In this document: piece after piece, positions 1 to 9,022 of the stretch
How the letters are laid out: each line of letters begins with the position of its first letter
How positions within the stretch are numbered: the first letter of the stretch is position 1
Assembly (NCBI RefSeq): GCF_020166345.1
Contig: NZ_JAIUJS010000007.1
Location: 62,001-126,000 of the forward strand
From: Winogradskyella vincentii
GTDB lineage: Bacteria; Bacteroidota; Bacteroidia; Flavobacteriales; Flavobacteriaceae
Reading direction: 5' to 3'
Length of the DNA stretch: 64,000 bases
Position numbers and translations under genes: made by a program
The notes under the pieces: generated by a model
The model's input: the letters and a program-made list of their open reading frames with translations, nothing else
What the model was told of the DNA's origin: nothing
The model's database searches: none

Positions 1-3000
1 TTGCAACAATAAAGCATACACTGCTTCAGTGGTTGCTTTGGTAGTTTTCCACTGGTTAGTTTGTTTGTTTTTGAGTAACCAAATCTTCAGATTGTCAATT
101 GTAGTAATATCATTATCAATTTCACTAAACGCTTCAATTAATAAGGCCTGTGTCTCAATAGGTGCCTGATACCAGTGCCAAGAATTGGTATTTTCTTTCC
201 AGTACATGCCTAATTCATCAGAAGTAATACTGTTTTCTTTTAATGATTTCAATATGGCATTGCTAGTTTTTGAATCCTCCATTCTATGCATAGTTAAAGC
301 CATTAATCCTTTAGCATATAATGATCGTTTTAACCAATACTTTTTTATTTGACCTTTATAATAAGAGATGATGTCTTTTACTTCGTTTGATGAAGGTGCC
401 TCAGGATAAAAACTACGTACATACAAGTAATGTAGTTGCATGTAGGACAAATGGTCCTTTGATAAATCTATATTACTATTATACTTTTTAAGGTTTTTAT
501 ACTCTTTTACAAATTCTGCATCTAAATATCTTAATGCCTTCATCACCATATCATGGTTGTCATGTTGTGTTAAGTTTACATTGAGTTGCTTTAGATGCCC
601 AAATCCTGCTAATATATGCTGTGTTATATAGCGATTGTCTCTGCCACCATTAAACCAAGGCCAGGCTCCACTAGCAGATTGGTTGTTCTGTAACTTAAGT
701 TTAGCAGATTGTAATTCGTTATTCATTTTATTCAAATCAAATAGCAATCCGATACGTTTCTTTTGCTCAGTTTCAGTTTGAGCATCTCTTAGCCAAGGTG
801 TTTCTTGGATAAGAATATTTTTGAGCTCTTTGTTATTTTCTAAATTAGAAAGCAAGGCATCTGAGGATTTCCATTGATTAAAAACGGCTTCTATTTTTGT
901 GTTAGATTGTACAATATGTTGTGCCAGTGCATTGGCATAATAGCGAGAAAACGTTTGTTCATTGCAGTCGTAAGGATATTCCATTAAATAGGGCAGTGCT
1001 TGTACAGCATACCAAGCTGGATTTGAAGTCATCTCTAAGGTTAACTTATAGTTGCTCAATGTCTTTGAGGTATAATCCTTAAGCTTGTCTAGAGTGAATG
1101 TTTTGCTTTGATTAGATCTTACCCACATTGGTAAGGTTTCTGTCACCAGCATTCGGTTGCTTAAAACGGGTAATGCATTTTGTTCACCATCACTAAATTC
1201 ACCTGTTGTAGCTATGACCTTGTATTGAACTGCTTGAATATTTTCAGGAATAAACAATGTCCATGATACATTTGTATTACCCTTTGGGTCTACAGCAAAA
1301 TTCTGATCAGTTAATTCTGTCATAACCGTGAAGTTGCGACCAGATTCACCTTTTAGTAATGTCGTTAAGAATTTTCCAGTTACAGGATCTGTCAGTTCTA
1401 AACGTACCATTCCTGTAAGCTCTTTCTCTGTGAGATTTGCAATTTTACTACCTATCGTTATTTCATCACCTTCTCGTAAAAATCGAGGTGCGTTAGGTAT
1501 AACCATAAGTTCTTTTTGTGTAACCGTTTCCATTTGGGTTACGGTGCTTTCTAAGTTTTTAGTGTGTGCTAATAATTGCAATTTCCATTTAGTCAATGCC
1601 TCTGGTGCTTTAAAACTAAAATTCACATTTCCTTCGTTATCAGTCTTTAGCTGTGGAAAGAAAAAAGCTGTCTCATTCAAGTTTTTACGGATTTGGACTG
1701 TGGTTAAATCAGAATCCAGATCTTTTTTTGTATTTGAATCTAATTCTTGAATATTTGCATTGCCTGTGACGTTATATCCACCAACAACAACCTCTTCAAG
1801 ATCCGCTTCATCTTCTGTTGCTATAAACGCATCAGAAACTACTGGTGCGACAAGTGCTTCGGGATAATCACCATCACGAGCCCGCATTTTTCTCATGGCA
1901 TATCCAACATTTCCAAAATAAAAACCAAACCAATTTAACTTGTCATATAATTGTGGTGAAACGCCAGTTATACCATTAAATCTATTATGCAAATCAAAGG
2001 GTGTAACACCAAAACTATTTCTAGAATTTTTGTTTATTCTACTATAATATATTGGGTTATGAATTGGGTTGAAATACCAATTGTGTGGCGCAAATTCATC
2101 TAAAGATGCATCATACATGCTCGCGAGTAATTCAGCCGAGACCTTATCGCCTTTTGGACCTTTAATAGTGAAGCTCCAGGTTTCATCTTGTCCAGGTTGC
2201 AATTTGTCCCTAAAGGATTCTGTAATTATTTCTAGGTCTGAACTTCGATAAGGTACATTTACTCTATATGTGCGCGAGATATATTCGTTTGCAAATGCAA
2301 AACTGCAATGCACATCAAATCCACCAATGTCATCAGCCAAAACTGGAATACTGATACTTTCTTTTGAATTATTGAGTTCAATTAAATGCGTTACGATTAT
2401 TTTCTTGTCTTTTTCTACTTCAACGGTAACCGAAATACCTTTTGCGCTAGACCCTAATGATAATTGAGCAACTTCGTTAGGTGCATATGATAGTTGGTTT
2501 AATTGACCCTCAAATAATTGATTGTCTGCTATGGTTTTGTCTTTGTCACTGTATACTGAAACAAAAACTTCGTCTTTAACACTCTGGCTAAACTTATCTT
2601 TACTTTCTGCAATAACAATGTATTTACCCGAATCCCATTTTCTTAATTTTTTTAAAGTGATGGACTTGTCTTTTTCTGTGTTGAATGTGGTGTTAAAAAC
2701 TTCTTCTCCTTTGGTCCAGTTTTTAATATCATGTTCGTTATTGTAAGGATCATTGGGGAATATTTTTTTGAAATCTTCTTTTGAAATTACCTGAAAATCT
2801 GGAGCAGACCAAGGTCTACTGCGTAAAACGCTTTGAGGTGATTTTAATTTATATACTTTTAAGGTTCCTGTTGTAAAGATGGATTCACCATTAAGATTTT
2901 TGGAATCAATAGTTAGGTCTATTTCTTTTTTAGATTTCTCAATAGCTTCTGGTGAAATTATATTCAGAGTCATTGCGTGATAACCAACATTTACAATTGT

Positions 3001-5424
3001 GGTTGTACTTCTGGTTTCACCATTGATATCAGTTATATCGGCAGTAACTTCATAGTTAAAAATTGGAAGGTTATCTTTAGAAACAGTTTCATCTGGTATT
3101 GCCTTGAATGTAATTTCAAAGTCACCTTTTGAATCCGTTTTAGTTTCACCATAGGTTATTTCCTGTGGTTCAGAATTAAAATAAGGCCCTCTCCAATAAT
3201 ACCATCTTGGATATTGTATCATTCGTTTTACTCTATACACAACCTTGGCATCTGTTATATTACTTCCTGCAAATGCAATAGCTTTACCATTTACTGTAAT
3301 ACTATCGTTTACTTTAAAGGTGTCCGTAACTGGATTGAATTCTGGTTTGAACTTTGGCCGTTTGTATTCTTCAACAGAGAAACTTTGGTAGCCTCTGCCT
3401 AATTTATTAGAAAATGTTCTTATGCTATACTGTCCCGTTAATCCAGAATTTGGTAAAATAAATTCACCCTCTACAGACCCAAATTCATTAGTTGTTAATT
3501 CTAATACACTTAGTTTTTCTCCATTAACATTTTGTAATGTAATGGTAATAGATTCACCATCAACAACTGATGTTTTTTCGTTTTTTCTTTGTGAAACTAT
3601 ACCTTTAAAATAAACAGTTTGACCTGGTCTATATATACTTCTATCAGTGAATAAATAAGTTTGATAATCTATATCCTTTCTATTGTTTTCTCTATACTTT
3701 TTAGATAAATAATATTCACCAAAGTAAGCTGTTTCATCACCATTGTTCACTTTTATGGTGATATTTCTCTTGGCATTGTTGCCTTTTTCAAGTATAAACT
3801 TCCCATTCAGGTCTGTTGTAAATGATTTATTCCGAATATTACCATTATAGTTGATTGAATAGGATAGTTTAATGTTGGCATTATCAATTGGGTTCCCATT
3901 ATTTCTGTCAATCAATTGATAGTAATGAATATCTTCCGTAGTACTTTCAATAAGTGCAAAATTTGAAACTTGTAAATGAGTTGTTGCAAATACATTTTCT
4001 TTAGAATTTGTTTTTGCTTCAATAATATATAAGCCGTTATAAAGTTTAGGTAATACAATTTCTGTACTGTGCTCCTGATAGTCTCCAATTGACTTTAAGG
4101 TACTTTCAAATGATTTTAGAGCCTTTAGTTTTTTAATATATTTCGCTTTGTCTTTTGGGTTGTAAATACTCTCAAAATCTACAAGTTGTTTTTGGGTTAC
4201 TTTATAAATATTAAATGTGAGTGTATCTAAATTTTTATAATTAACCAATAAGCGAGATGGCAAACCATTAGGAATAAATTTTTCGGTTTGAAGTCTGACA
4301 TTGGTCTGTTTAATGCGTTGCATTAAAACTTCACACTTTTTTGCACCGTCGCTTTTTGGAAATGCAAACACTACAGATTTACAAAGCTCAAAAGCCTCTT
4401 TTAGATACCACTGATATTGTAAATTTGAATTACTCTCTGCTGTGTTAGAAGTGTATTTTAATCCAAGCCCTCTTTTTATTTTTGCAATTTCATAATTATA
4501 TAATGCTGATAATTCTGAAGCTTTCAAAGCTTCTGCATTCGATTCAAGTGCGTTGATTAGTAGGCCCTCCTTTTCATTATATGTCGCATTGTTAGTAACA
4601 AAATGAAGTCGCTCTATGTTATTGTAGACAAATGCTTTTGACTCTTTGTTTTTAATGTGAAACTTCAATAAGTTTTGATATATCTTCAGAGCATTTAATT
4701 GTAAAGACAGGGTATCTTTTGCGCCTAATTCTGCATTGATAAATTCTTCGCTTTTAGATAAATATTCAACATTGTCAATTGAAAATTTATAAGATGGTTT
4801 AGTTATAGAATTTTCATCTGTTTTATAGAATTCTAGTGCATTATGATTGATTAAATCAAAAAGCGTTGGTCTATAATCTTTAGAACCTTTTGACTCAACA
4901 AGTAAAGTTCTGTATTTGTCTAGTGGTTCTTGCTGTAAGATCAAACCATTTTTTAACGAACTTTGATAGTAGGTGTGAATTTCATTGAAAAGTGTTTGTA
5001 GATCCCATGTTCTAAAATCATCACTTACCTTTACTGAAGTTGTAGTTCTATTGTAAAATTGATACCTGTTTTGCTTAAAGTATTGCCAATAAAGCGTAGC
5101 AATCATATTTTCTAAAATACGCTTATCTATTACATTATTTGAGTTCTCAATTTCTTGCTTAAAAAGATTTATAATATTTAGCTGGGCTTCCTCTTCAAGA
5201 ATCAGCATGTACTTGCTTTTATATAGTAATGCTTTAATTCGTTCTTGAGATAGGCCATCTTTCACAGCTGAATTGTAAATTTCATCTACTAGTTCTGATG
5301 CACTTTTGGTGAGCCCCTTTTCCTCAAGTTTAGTGACTTCTTTCCATTGCTTATCATTGTTGTTTTGTGCATTTGTAAAAGTAGCGAAGCATATCAGCAT
5401 TATAATTGAAATAAAATTTTTCAT
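1..5424 (-). CDS. Alpha-2-macroglobulin family protein (C-terminus outside window)
   Basis: An open frame of 1808 codons runs uninterrupted from ATG at 5424 to the window edge. The N-terminus is a Sec signal peptide ending near TNAQ with no lipobox cysteine, so the product is probably periplasmic or secreted. The middle holds macroglobulin beta-domains, including the MG2-type stretch RSIYRPGQTVYFKG. A likely bait region near residue 1209 is followed by the A2M core and the thioester motif C-N-E-Q (C1487, positions 955-966), in the context PYDCNEQTFSRYYANAL. The alpha-alpha toroid follows, with NQSASGAWPWFNGG. Family knowledge: bacterial A2Ms trap attacking proteases after bait cleavage through the thioester. 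Here the Cys and Gln needed for that bond are both present. The gene stands alone, divergent from the TPR gene. The receptor-binding end is missing from the window. Confidence 0.93.
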   Translation of the reverse strand, partial: MKNFISIIMLICFATFTNAQNNNDKQWKEVTKLEEKGLTKSASELVDEIYNSAVKDGLSQERIKALLYKSKYMLILEEEAQLNIINLFKQEIENSNNVIDKRILENMIATLYWQYFKQNRYQFYNRTTTSVKVSDDFRTWDLQTLFNEIHTYYQSSLKNGLILQQEPLDKYRTLLVESKGSKDYRPTLFDLINHNALEFYKTDENSITKPSYKFSIDNVEYLSKSEEFINAELGAKDTLSLQLNALKIYQNLLKFHIKNKESKAFVYNNIERLHFVTNNATYNEKEGLLINALESNAEALKASELSALYNYEIAKIKRGLGLKYTSNTAESNSNLQYQWYLKEAFELCKSVVFAFPKSDGAKKCEVLMQRIKQTNVRLQTEKFIPNGLPSRLLVNYKNLDTLTFNIYKVTQKQLVDFESIYNPKDKAKYIKKLKALKSFESTLKSIGDYQEHSTEIVLPKLYNGLYIIEAKTNSKENVFATTHLQVSNFALIESTTEDIHYYQLIDRNNGNPIDNANIKLSYSINYNGNIRNKSFTTDLNGKFILEKGNNAKRNITIKVNNGDETAYFGEYYLSKKYRENNRKDIDYQTYLFTDRSIYRPGQTVYFKGIVSQRKNEKTSVVDGESITITLQNVNGEKLSVLELTTNEFGSVEGEFILPNSGLTGQYSIRTFSNKLGRGYQSFSVEEYKRPKFKPEFNPVTDTFKVNDSITVNGKAIAFAGSNITDAKVVYRVKRMIQYPRWYYWRGPYFNSEPQEITYGETKTDSKGDFEITFKAIPDETVSKDNLPIFNYEVTADITDINGETRSTTTIVNVGYHAMTLNIISPEAIEKSKKEIDLTIDSKNLNGESIFTTGTLKVYKLKSPQSVLRSRPWSAPDFQVISKEDFKKIFPNDPYNNEHDIKNWTKGEEVFNTTFNTEKDKSITLKKLRKWDSGKYIVIAESKDKFSQSVKDEVFVSVYSDKDKTIADNQLFEGQLNQLSYAPNEVAQLSLGSSAKGISVTVEVEKDKKIIVTHLIELNNSKESISIPVLADDIGGFDVHCSFAFANEYISRTYRVNVPYRSSDLEIITESFRDKLQPGQDETWSFTIKGPKGDKVSAELLASMYDASLDEFAPHNWYFNPIHNPIYYSRINKNSRNSFGVTPFDLHNRFNGITGVSPQLYDKLNWFGFYFGNVGYAMRKMRARDGDYPEALVAPVVSDAFIATEDEADLEEVVVGGYNVTGNANIQELDSNTKKDLDSDLTTVQIRKNLNETAFFFPQLKTDNEGNVNFSFKAPEALTKWKLQLLAHTKNLESTVTQMETVTQKELMVIPNAPRFLREGDEITIGSKIANLTEKELTGMVRLELTDPVTGKFLTTLLKGESGRNFTVMTELTDQNFAVDPKGNTNVSWTLFIPENIQAVQYKVIATTGEFSDGEQNALPVLSNRMLVTETLPMWVRSNQSKTFTLDKLKDYTSKTLSNYKLTLEMTSNPAWYAVQALPYLMEYPYDCNEQTFSRYYANALAQHIVQSNTKIEAVFNQWKSSDALLSNLENNKELKNILIQETPWLRDAQTETEQKKRIGLLFDLNKMNNELQSAKLKLQNNQSASGAWPWFNGGRDNRYITQHILAGFGHLKQLNVNLTQHDNHDMVMKALRYLDAEFVKEYKNLKKYNSNIDLSKDHLSYMQLHYLYVRSFYPEAPSSNEVKDIISYYKGQIKKYWLKRSLYAKGLMALTMHRMEDSKTSNAILKSLKENSITSDELGMYWKENTNSWHWYQAPIETQALLIEAFSEIDNDITTIDNLKIWLLKNKQTNQWKTTKATTEAVYALLLQ

Positions 5425-5574
5425 GTAAGATTAAATTTTCAATAAATACCTTCAAAAGGCATTCCAAAAACAATGAAAAATAGTAAAACTACCTTTTCAT
5501 TGAGGGAAGTTAAGCAATTTGCTAGTGAAACGAAACGTTAAGTTTATATGATTTTACGACTGATACTTTAATTG

Positions 5575-5582
5575 TATTTTTG
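5575..5582 (+). promoter_or_regulatory. Candidate -7 promoter element for the TPR gene
   Basis: TATTTTTG matches the Bacteroidota -7 consensus TAnnTTTG exactly. It lies 20 bases before the ATG at 5603. No clear -33 TTG is seen at the usual distance. The rest of the 5425-5602 gap between the divergent genes shows nothing else. Confidence 0.55.
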
Positions 5583-5602
5583 TTATTGAAAGCCAGTTTG
5601 CT

Positions 5603-6556
5603 ATGTTAAAATATATATGGATACTTTTCATTTCTTCAATATGCTTTTCACAAAGTTCTATAGACAAAGCAGAGATGTATATTTCATCAAAAAAGTTTGT
5701 TAGTGCCCAAAGCGAAATGCAAAATTATCTTGTGACTAACCCAGATCATGATAAGGCGATTGAACTTTTAGGTGATGCTTATGGTCATCAAAGAAAATGG
5801 GATAAAGCCATTGAACAATACAAAACTTTAAAGGAGAAAAATCCCAATAATGCGAATTATCACTATAAATATGGTGGAGCCCTTGGGATGAAGGCCAGAA
5901 GTATTAGCAAGATTAAAGCACTTGGGATTATTGGAGATGTGAAGCGTTCTTTTTTAACTGCAGCTCAGTTAGATCCTAAACATATAGATACGCGTTGGGC
6001 TTTAGTTGATCTATATGTGTCATTACCTGGCATAATAGGCGGAAGTTATTCTAAGGCCTTGAATTATGCTGATGAACTTGAAAAATTGTCTAAAGTAGAT
6101 GGTTATTTGGCCAAAGGCTATGTTTACGAATATGATGACGAACCAGAATTAGCCGAAAAATATTATAGATTGGCAATAAAAGTTGGTGGCTCTGTAACCT
6201 GTTATGAAAAACTCACTAGCTTTTATGACAAGCAAAAGCAACCTGATAAGGCTATAGGGACATTAGAGGCTTCTCAACAAAAGAATCAACGTAATGCTAT
6301 CCATTATCAAATAGGAAAGGTTTGTGCGGATTATAATATTCAATTAGAAAAAGGGGAAAAGTGTCTTAATGCTTATTTGGCGAATTATTCAGCCAAAGAT
6401 GGTGTGCCCAAAGAGTGGGCCTATTATCGTTTGGCACAGATTTATAGACATAAAAAAGAAAAATCAAAAGCATTACTCTGGATCAATAAAGCGATCACTG
6501 GCTTACCAAAAATTGATGTGTTTAAGGAAGAAAAAGCCTTAATATCAAGACTTTAG
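5603..6556 (+). CDS. Secreted tetratricopeptide-repeat protein
   Basis: The 317-residue product starts with a short Sec signal peptide (about residues 1-16, ending CFSQ). The rest is a chain of TPR-type helical hairpins, for example around residues 50-85 and 205-235 (PDKAIGTLEASQQKN). No catalytic motif is visible. TPR arrays are protein-docking scaffolds; the partner cannot be deduced. The next gene is a TetR regulator 117 bases downstream that has its own promoter signals, so the two are probably separate transcripts. The TPR call is sure; the role is unknown. Confidence 0.85.
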   Translation: MLKYIWILFISSICFSQSSIDKAEMYISSKKFVSAQSEMQNYLVTNPDHDKAIELLGDAYGHQRKWDKAIEQYKTLKEKNPNNANYHYKYGGALGMKARSISKIKALGIIGDVKRSFLTAAQLDPKHIDTRWALVDLYVSLPGIIGGSYSKALNYADELEKLSKVDGYLAKGYVYEYDDEPELAEKYYRLAIKVGGSVTCYEKLTSFYDKQKQPDKAIGTLEASQQKNQRNAIHYQIGKVCADYNIQLEKGEKCLNAYLANYSAKDGVPKEWAYYRLAQIYRHKKEKSKALLWINKAITGLPKIDVFKEEKALISRL

Positions 6557-6591
6557 ATTTAATATATAAATATTATTTATAGATATTATCA

Positions 6592-6610
6592 TTAGTAATA
6601 ATAATACTAA
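6592..6610. promoter_or_regulatory. Operator-like inverted repeat upstream of the TetR gene
   Basis: TTAGTA and TACTAA are perfect 6-base arms around a 7-base spacer, 19 bases in all. The size and symmetry suit a TetR-family dimer. The core half-site TAGTA/TACTA recurs in the palindrome at 6635-6647. Confidence 0.5.
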
Positions 6611-6634
6611 ATATTTGTTAAATGCGTAAAAATG

Positions 6635-6655
6635 ATAGTATTACTATTATATTTG
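6635..6655 (+). promoter_or_regulatory. Palindrome abutting a -7 promoter element, TetR gene
   Basis: ATAGTA-T-TACTAT (6635-6647) is a perfect palindrome. It directly touches TATATTTG (6648-6655), an exact TAnnTTTG -7 element. A repressor bound here would block the promoter. Because these signals overlap the codons that follow the upstream ATG at 6632, they favour the ATG at 6674 as the real start. Confidence 0.5.
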
Positions 6656-6673
6656 CGTTCAAATATCTTAATA

Positions 6674-7348
6674 ATGATAAATCTACTTTCAAATTTAAAA
6701 ATTCAGGTTCCTGACAAGATCTATATAAAAGATCCTGAGTCTTCTGATTTAGGAAAACGGATCATTCAGCATAGTATATTATTAATTGAAGAAATTGGCT
6801 TCGATAGTTTTACATTTAAAAAGCTCGGTGCTAAAATCGGTTCTAATGAAAGTTCTATCTATCGCTATTTTGAAAGTAAGCATAAGTTATTGCTTTATCT
6901 AACATCATGGTATTGGGCATGGATAGAATACCAATTGGTCTTTGCTACATTTAATATGCCAGATAAAAAGGAGCAACTCTTCAAAGCAATTGATGTGGTC
7001 ACTAAAACTATTGAAGAAGATGTTGAATTTTCTCACATCAATGAGGTAGTGCTAAACAAAATTATCATTAACGAGTATTCAAAATCTTACTTAACTAAAG
7101 AAGTGGATAGTGAAAACAAAGAAGGTTATTTTGTTGTATATAAAAGACTCATTAAGAGATTGAGTGATATGATTTCTAATGTAAACAAGGATTACAAATA
7201 CGCGTTGAGTTTGGCAAGTACTATAGTTGAAGGTGCACTTCACCAACATTTTCTAAAAGAACATTTTAGTTCAATAACGGATTGTAACAAGGATATTACA
7301 CCAACAGAGTACTTTAAGGAATTAACCACTAAAGCTATTTCAAAATAA
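6674..7348 (+). CDS. TetR/AcrR family transcriptional regulator
   Basis: The product is 224 residues from the ATG at 6674. An upstream in-frame ATG at 6632 would add 14 residues but overlaps the promoter-like signals. The N-terminal helix-turn-helix covers about residues 25-75 (FTFKKLGAKIGSNESSIYRY, then F-E-S-K), the typical TetR recognition-helix pattern. The C-terminal two thirds is a helical ligand/dimer domain without recognisable specificity. It ends one base before the ABC-transporter ATG, so it very likely leads the exporter operon. Two inverted repeats sharing a half-site in its promoter suggest autorepression. The inducing ligand is unknown. Confidence 0.88.
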   Translation: MINLLSNLKIQVPDKIYIKDPESSDLGKRIIQHSILLIEEIGFDSFTFKKLGAKIGSNESSIYRYFESKHKLLLYLTSWYWAWIEYQLVFATFNMPDKKEQLFKAIDVVTKTIEEDVEFSHINEVVLNKIIINEYSKSYLTKEVDSENKEGYFVVYKRLIKRLSDMISNVNKDYKYALSLASTIVEGALHQHFLKEHFSSITDCNKDITPTEYFKELTTKAISK

Positions 7349-7349
7349 A

Positions 7350-9011
7350 ATGAATAACAATAAAGAAATAATGTCTCCTTTGCAAAGGCTAGTAGGCCTA
7401 TTGCGTTTAGAGAAGAAAGATTTATTACAGGTATTATACTACGCGATATTTTCTGGTCTATTGGCATTGACACTTCCATTGGGAATACAAGCAATTATTA
7501 ATCTTATTCAAGGAGCTCAAGTGTCTACATCTTGGATTGTTCTGGTAATTCTAGTTACAACTGGTGTTGCTTTTGTAGGTGTATTACAGCTTATGCAAAT
7601 TAGAATAATTGAAACCATTCAACAACGCATATTTACAAGAGCTTCATTTGAGTTTACGTATCGTTTCCCTAAAATTAAAATGAATGAATTACGTAATTAT
7701 TATCCGCCTGAGTTGGCAAACCGTTTTTTTGATACATTAAATATTCAAAAGGGCCTTGCCAAAATATTGGTAGATATTCCTTCAGCAGTTTTACAGATAA
7801 TATTTGCGTTAATACTGCTATCGTTTTATCACCCATTTTTTATTGCATTTGGCATTCTATTACTGATTCTTATTTATATAGTATTTAAGTTCACTGCGCA
7901 AAAGGGTATGGATACCAGTTTACAGGAGTCTAAGCATAAGTATAAAGTAGCGCATTGGATACAGGAGGTTGCGAGAGCTGTAGTAAGTTTTAAATTGTCG
8001 GGTAAAACGAGCTTGGCTATAAACAAAAATGATGAACTGGTTAAAGATTATTTAGAGGCGCGCGAAAGTCACTTTAGGATACTTGTGATTCAGTTTGTTC
8101 AAATGATTGGGTTCAAAGTTGTTGTAACTGCAGGGCTTTTACTTATCGGTGGATTATTAGTACTTAACCAAGAGATGAATATAGGTCAGTTTGTCGCTGC
8201 TGAAATCATTATTTTATTAGTAATTAATTCTGTAGAAAAACTAATTCTTGGCTTAGAGTCCTTTTACGATGTACTTACATCATTGGAAAAAATGGGACAG
8301 GTCGTTGATAAGGACTTAGAAATGCAGGATGGTGATAAACCTGAATTTAAAGAAAACTTCAGATTAGAATTAGACAATGTAGATTATAGAGTACCGCAAA
8401 AAGATAGGAATATACTTAAGAATATATCTTTAAAAATTGAGCCTAAGAGTCGCATATTGGTCCGTGGTGAAAGTGGTTCTGGTAAATCAAGTCTCTTAAG
8501 ATTAATTGCTGGAGTTATTGAGCCTACACGTGGCAGTGTTTTTATAGATGATTACTCTTTGAAAAACATCAATCTAAATCACTACAGGTCTAAATTAGGA
8601 TTATCTCTTGCAGATGAAACACCATTTGAGGGAACCATTAGAGAAAATATCACTTTTGGTAATGTAGATATCTCAGATGAGCAACTTCTATGGGCAATAG
8701 AAAAAGTTGGTTTAAATCAATTCATCAAAGAGAGTCCTAAGGGGTTAAATACAGTTCTATATCCTGAAGGAAAACAAATATCATTTACAGTTGCTAAAAA
8801 GATTGTATTAGCTAGAGCAATAGTCAGTAAACCCAAACTTTTGATTCTAGAAGATCCACTAGAGCATTTTGAGCCAGCAGAAGTGGATAGAATTATACAA
8901 TTTTTAACGGATAGTTCTAACCCTTGGGCGTTAGTTGTTGTTAGTATTAGCAATGACTGGTCTAAAAACTGTACACAGGTTATTACACTTAAAAAAGGTG
9001 AAATTATTTAA
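7350..9011 (+). CDS. ABC half-transporter (TM domain plus degenerate ATPase)
   Basis: The 553-residue product has an N-terminal exporter membrane domain (about residues 25-310, five or six membrane segments) and a C-terminal nucleotide-binding domain. No C39 peptidase domain is present. The Walker A motif GESGSGKSS (373-381, K379) and the A-loop tyrosine (VDYRV) are intact. The rest is not canonical. The Q-loop glutamine position is A421 (LADETPFEGTIREN). LSGGQ is replaced by ISFTV (477-481). Walker B ends E501-D502 instead of D-E. The D-loop reads EHFE, and the switch histidine position is I533. By family rules it should bind ATP but hydrolyse it poorly, if at all. It lies between the TetR gene and the HlyD/TolC genes with gaps of 1 and 11 bases, so it is the inner-membrane part of a type I-like exporter. 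Confidence 0.9.
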   Translation: MNNNKEIMSPLQRLVGLLRLEKKDLLQVLYYAIFSGLLALTLPLGIQAIINLIQGAQVSTSWIVLVILVTTGVAFVGVLQLMQIRIIETIQQRIFTRASFEFTYRFPKIKMNELRNYYPPELANRFFDTLNIQKGLAKILVDIPSAVLQIIFALILLSFYHPFFIAFGILLLILIYIVFKFTAQKGMDTSLQESKHKYKVAHWIQEVARAVVSFKLSGKTSLAINKNDELVKDYLEARESHFRILVIQFVQMIGFKVVVTAGLLLIGGLLVLNQEMNIGQFVAAEIIILLVINSVEKLILGLESFYDVLTSLEKMGQVVDKDLEMQDGDKPEFKENFRLELDNVDYRVPQKDRNILKNISLKIEPKSRILVRGESGSGKSSLLRLIAGVIEPTRGSVFIDDYSLKNINLNHYRSKLGLSLADETPFEGTIRENITFGNVDISDEQLLWAIEKVGLNQFIKESPKGLNTVLYPEGKQISFTVAKKIVLARAIVSKPKLLILEDPLEHFEPAEVDRIIQFLTDSSNPWALVVVSISNDWSKNCTQVITLKKGEII

Positions 9012-9022
9012 AAAGAAAAGCA

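Noticed and set aside
1328-3613. Several plus-strand open frames of 60-140 codons
   Set aside because: They lie antisense to the macroglobulin gene, have no recognisable domains and follow the codon structure of the minus-strand gene.
8717-8953. The altered ATPase motifs as the result of a frameshift
   Set aside because: The frame is continuous, and GTIREN before and VLARA after the altered motifs are in register, so the changes are substitutions.
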